A program made the position numbers and the translations under genes. 64,000 nt of DNA from G963422445 sp963422445 (GTDB lineage: Bacteria > Pseudomonadota > Alphaproteobacteria > Thalassobaculales > Thalassobaculaceae), in assembly GCA_963422445.2 (NCBI GenBank), contig OY729512.2, positions 3,410,001-3,474,000 on the forward strand, in the 5' to 3' direction. Of this stretch, positions 62,892 through 64,000 are shown one piece after another. Every line of letters starts with the position of its first letter. Position 1 is the first letter of the stretch. The notes beneath the pieces were generated by a model that saw only the letters and a list, made by a program, of their open reading frames with translations, was not told the origin of the DNA and searched no databases.

Positions 62892-63898
62892 ATGGGGGAC
62901 GACGTAACTGGCGAAGCTTTGACCCTGGACCGGAATCTCGCTCTGGAGGCCGTCCGGGTTACCGAGGCGGCGGCGATCGCGGCATCACGGCTCATGGGCC
63001 GCGGCGATGAGAAGGCGGCTGACCAGGCCGCCGTCGACGCGATGCGGCGGGCCTTGAATGTGCTCGAGATCGACGGGACTGTTGTCATCGGCGAGGGTGA
63101 GCGTGACGAGGCGCCGATGCTGTTTATTGGTGAGAAGGTCGGCACCGGAGGCCCGAAGATCGACATCGCTCTTGATCCGCTTGAAGGAACGACCCTGACG
63201 GCCAAGGGGGGCCAGAATGCGCTTGCGGTGATCGCCATGGCATCGCATGGCGGGTTTCTCAACGCGCCGGACGTATATATGGACAAGATCGCTGTTGGTG
63301 GCGGCTTGCCTGAAGGCATTGTCGACCTCGACCGTCCGGTCGCGGAGAACCTTGCGGACTTGGCAAAGGTTGGCAACAAGGCGGTATCGGACCTGGTCGT
63401 CTGCATTCTCGACCGGCCCCGCCATGCCGCATTGATTGCCGGTGTCCGGGAGGCTGGCGCAAGAATCCAGCTGATTTCGGACGGCGATGTATCCGGTGTC
63501 ATCGCGACCTCGGAGCCGGGGAGCAATGTCGATATCTATATGGGATCGGGTGGTGCACCGGAAGGCGTACTCGCTGCCGCGGCGTTGCGTTGCATTGGCG
63601 GACAGATGCAGGGGCGCCTGTTATTCCGGAACGATGATGAGGCGGGGCGCGCTAGGAATCTCGGGATCGAGGATCTGAACCGAAAATACGATCTTCTCGA
63701 TATGGCGAAGGGCGATGTGATGTTTGCTGCGACCGGCGTAACCAATGGTACCATGGTTCGCGGTGTGCAGCGTTTCACTGGCGGCGCGAGGACGCATTCT
63801 GTCATCATGCGCTCCAAGACCGGTACGGTCCGATGGATCGAGGCGCATCACGATTGGAGACGCGGGCCTGTCAGGCCCGGATCGGAGAACAGACCTGA
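62892..63898 (+). CDS. glpX: Class II fructose-1,6-bisphosphatase
   Basis: This GlpX protein hydrolyses fructose-1,6-bisphosphate (and often sedoheptulose-1,7-bisphosphate) in gluconeogenesis. The frame opens LDRNLALEAVRVTEAAAIAA and has VVIGEGERDEAPMLFIGEKV (metal site), DIALDPLEGTTLTAKGGQNA, YMDKIAVGG, SDGDVSGVI, YMGSGGAPEGVLAAAALRCI and HSVIMRSKTGTVRWIEAHHD. The start at 62,892 has GGAAGG upstream; an in-frame ATG at 62,856 is the alternative. In this frame no stop occurs before the window ends. A one-base shift near 63,850 would give the expected stop TGA at 63,896, which overlaps the recJ ATG. I therefore suspect a sequencing slip. Confidence 0.88.
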
Positions 63899-64000
63899 TG
63901 CCGGACATCCTCGGCGTCGATTGTTCGGTTACGGCCCGGCGGTGGCGCAGGAGAGGATCAGATACGCCGGAAACCGAGCGTCAGGCCTTGGCAATCGCGC
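63898..64000 (+). CDS. recJ: Single-stranded-DNA exonuclease RecJ, 5' end only
   Basis: Only 34 codons fall in the window: MPDILGVDCSVTARRW, then DTPETERQALAI. The pattern LGVxxSVTxRRW followed by ExERQALAI is the usual N-terminus of alphaproteobacterial RecJ, a DHH-family 5'-3' exonuclease acting in recombination and repair. The ATG at 63,898 would overlap a glpX stop as TGATG, in line with translational coupling. The gene continues beyond the window, and its catalytic DHH motifs are not visible. Confidence 0.7.
   Translation, partial: MPDILGVDCSVTARRWRRRGSDTPETERQALAIA

Noticed and set aside
1..64000. CRISPR arrays, tRNA and rRNA genes
   Set aside because: No regularly spaced repeats, cloverleaf-like segments or rRNA-like sequence were noticed by eye. 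A dedicated scan such as tRNAscan-SE or a CRISPR finder could still find a short tRNA gene.

Overview
The window looks like an alphaproteobacterial chromosome. The housekeeping genes fit this: rplM-rpsI, the hom-glpX-recJ order at the right end, a class I PHA synthase and alphaproteobacterial-type ribosomal proteins, all in GC-rich DNA. The genome appears rich in acyl-CoA, GMC, luciferase-like and hydrolase genes. I cannot name a genus from the sequence alone. Many mobile-element genes, and a few catabolic ones, carry single-base frameshifts. Some of that may be sequencing error rather than decay.

Layout. 0-4.7 kb: the right end of an IS1595-type element, an SDR gene fragment, then a CaiB/crotonase pair (minus) and a TauD-type dioxygenase, glutaredoxin-DinB fusion and GAF-like gene (plus). 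4.8-10.3 kb: a pile of decayed mobile DNA: an adenine-methylase relic, an IS1634 element, a DDE-type IS, IS66 and IS3 relics, and a 170-bp MITE. 10.3-18.3 kb: an MFS exporter divergent from a HlyD-type membrane fusion protein, an esterase-like protein, an amidase, an alpha/beta-hydrolase lacking its serine, and a membrane protein. 18.6-25 kb: a second IS pile (an intact IS1595 type, two IS5-type elements sharing one CTAG, an intact DDE IS, an IS110 relic and a second methylase relic). 25.0-37.2 kb: an 11-gene minus-strand operon for coenzyme F420 (npdG-cofE-cofD-cofC-fbiC), four luciferase-like F420 oxidoreductases, a GMC oxidoreductase and a DUF169 protein. 37.25-41 kb: a third mobile patch (intact IS5 copy, AbiEi-like and S24-repressor fragments, IS1634 and IS110 relics, two DnaA boxes). 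41-51 kb: an acyl-CoA ligase, crotonase, quinone oxidoreductase and CoA-transferase, then rplM-rpsI, an SDR, a cold-shock protein and a GMC oxidoreductase. 52-57.7 kb: an AAA-ATPase/PD-(D/E)XK pseudogene split by an IS5-type element and by a 3.8-kb IS1595-family transposon whose cargo is a frameshifted single-chain restriction-modification gene plus a 49-aa ORF. 58.4-64 kb: phaC, an OmpA-type lipoprotein, hom, glpX and the start of recJ.

How the genes fit together. The F420 operon contains deazaflavin synthesis (fused CofG/CofH), CofC and CofD for the phospho-lactyl-type side chain, CofE for glutamylation and NpdG to reduce F420 with NADPH. The luciferase-like enzymes directly downstream are the expected F420H2 users. 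The flanking ligase, crotonases, CoA-transferases, GMC enzymes, amidase and hydrolases suggest uptake and breakdown of organic acids or xenobiotics, but the substrate cannot be read from sequence. The most notable mobile features are the transposon-borne restriction-modification gene, a perfect 23-bp inverted repeat bracketing 12.1 kb, and inverted IS5 copies bracketing the F420 operon.
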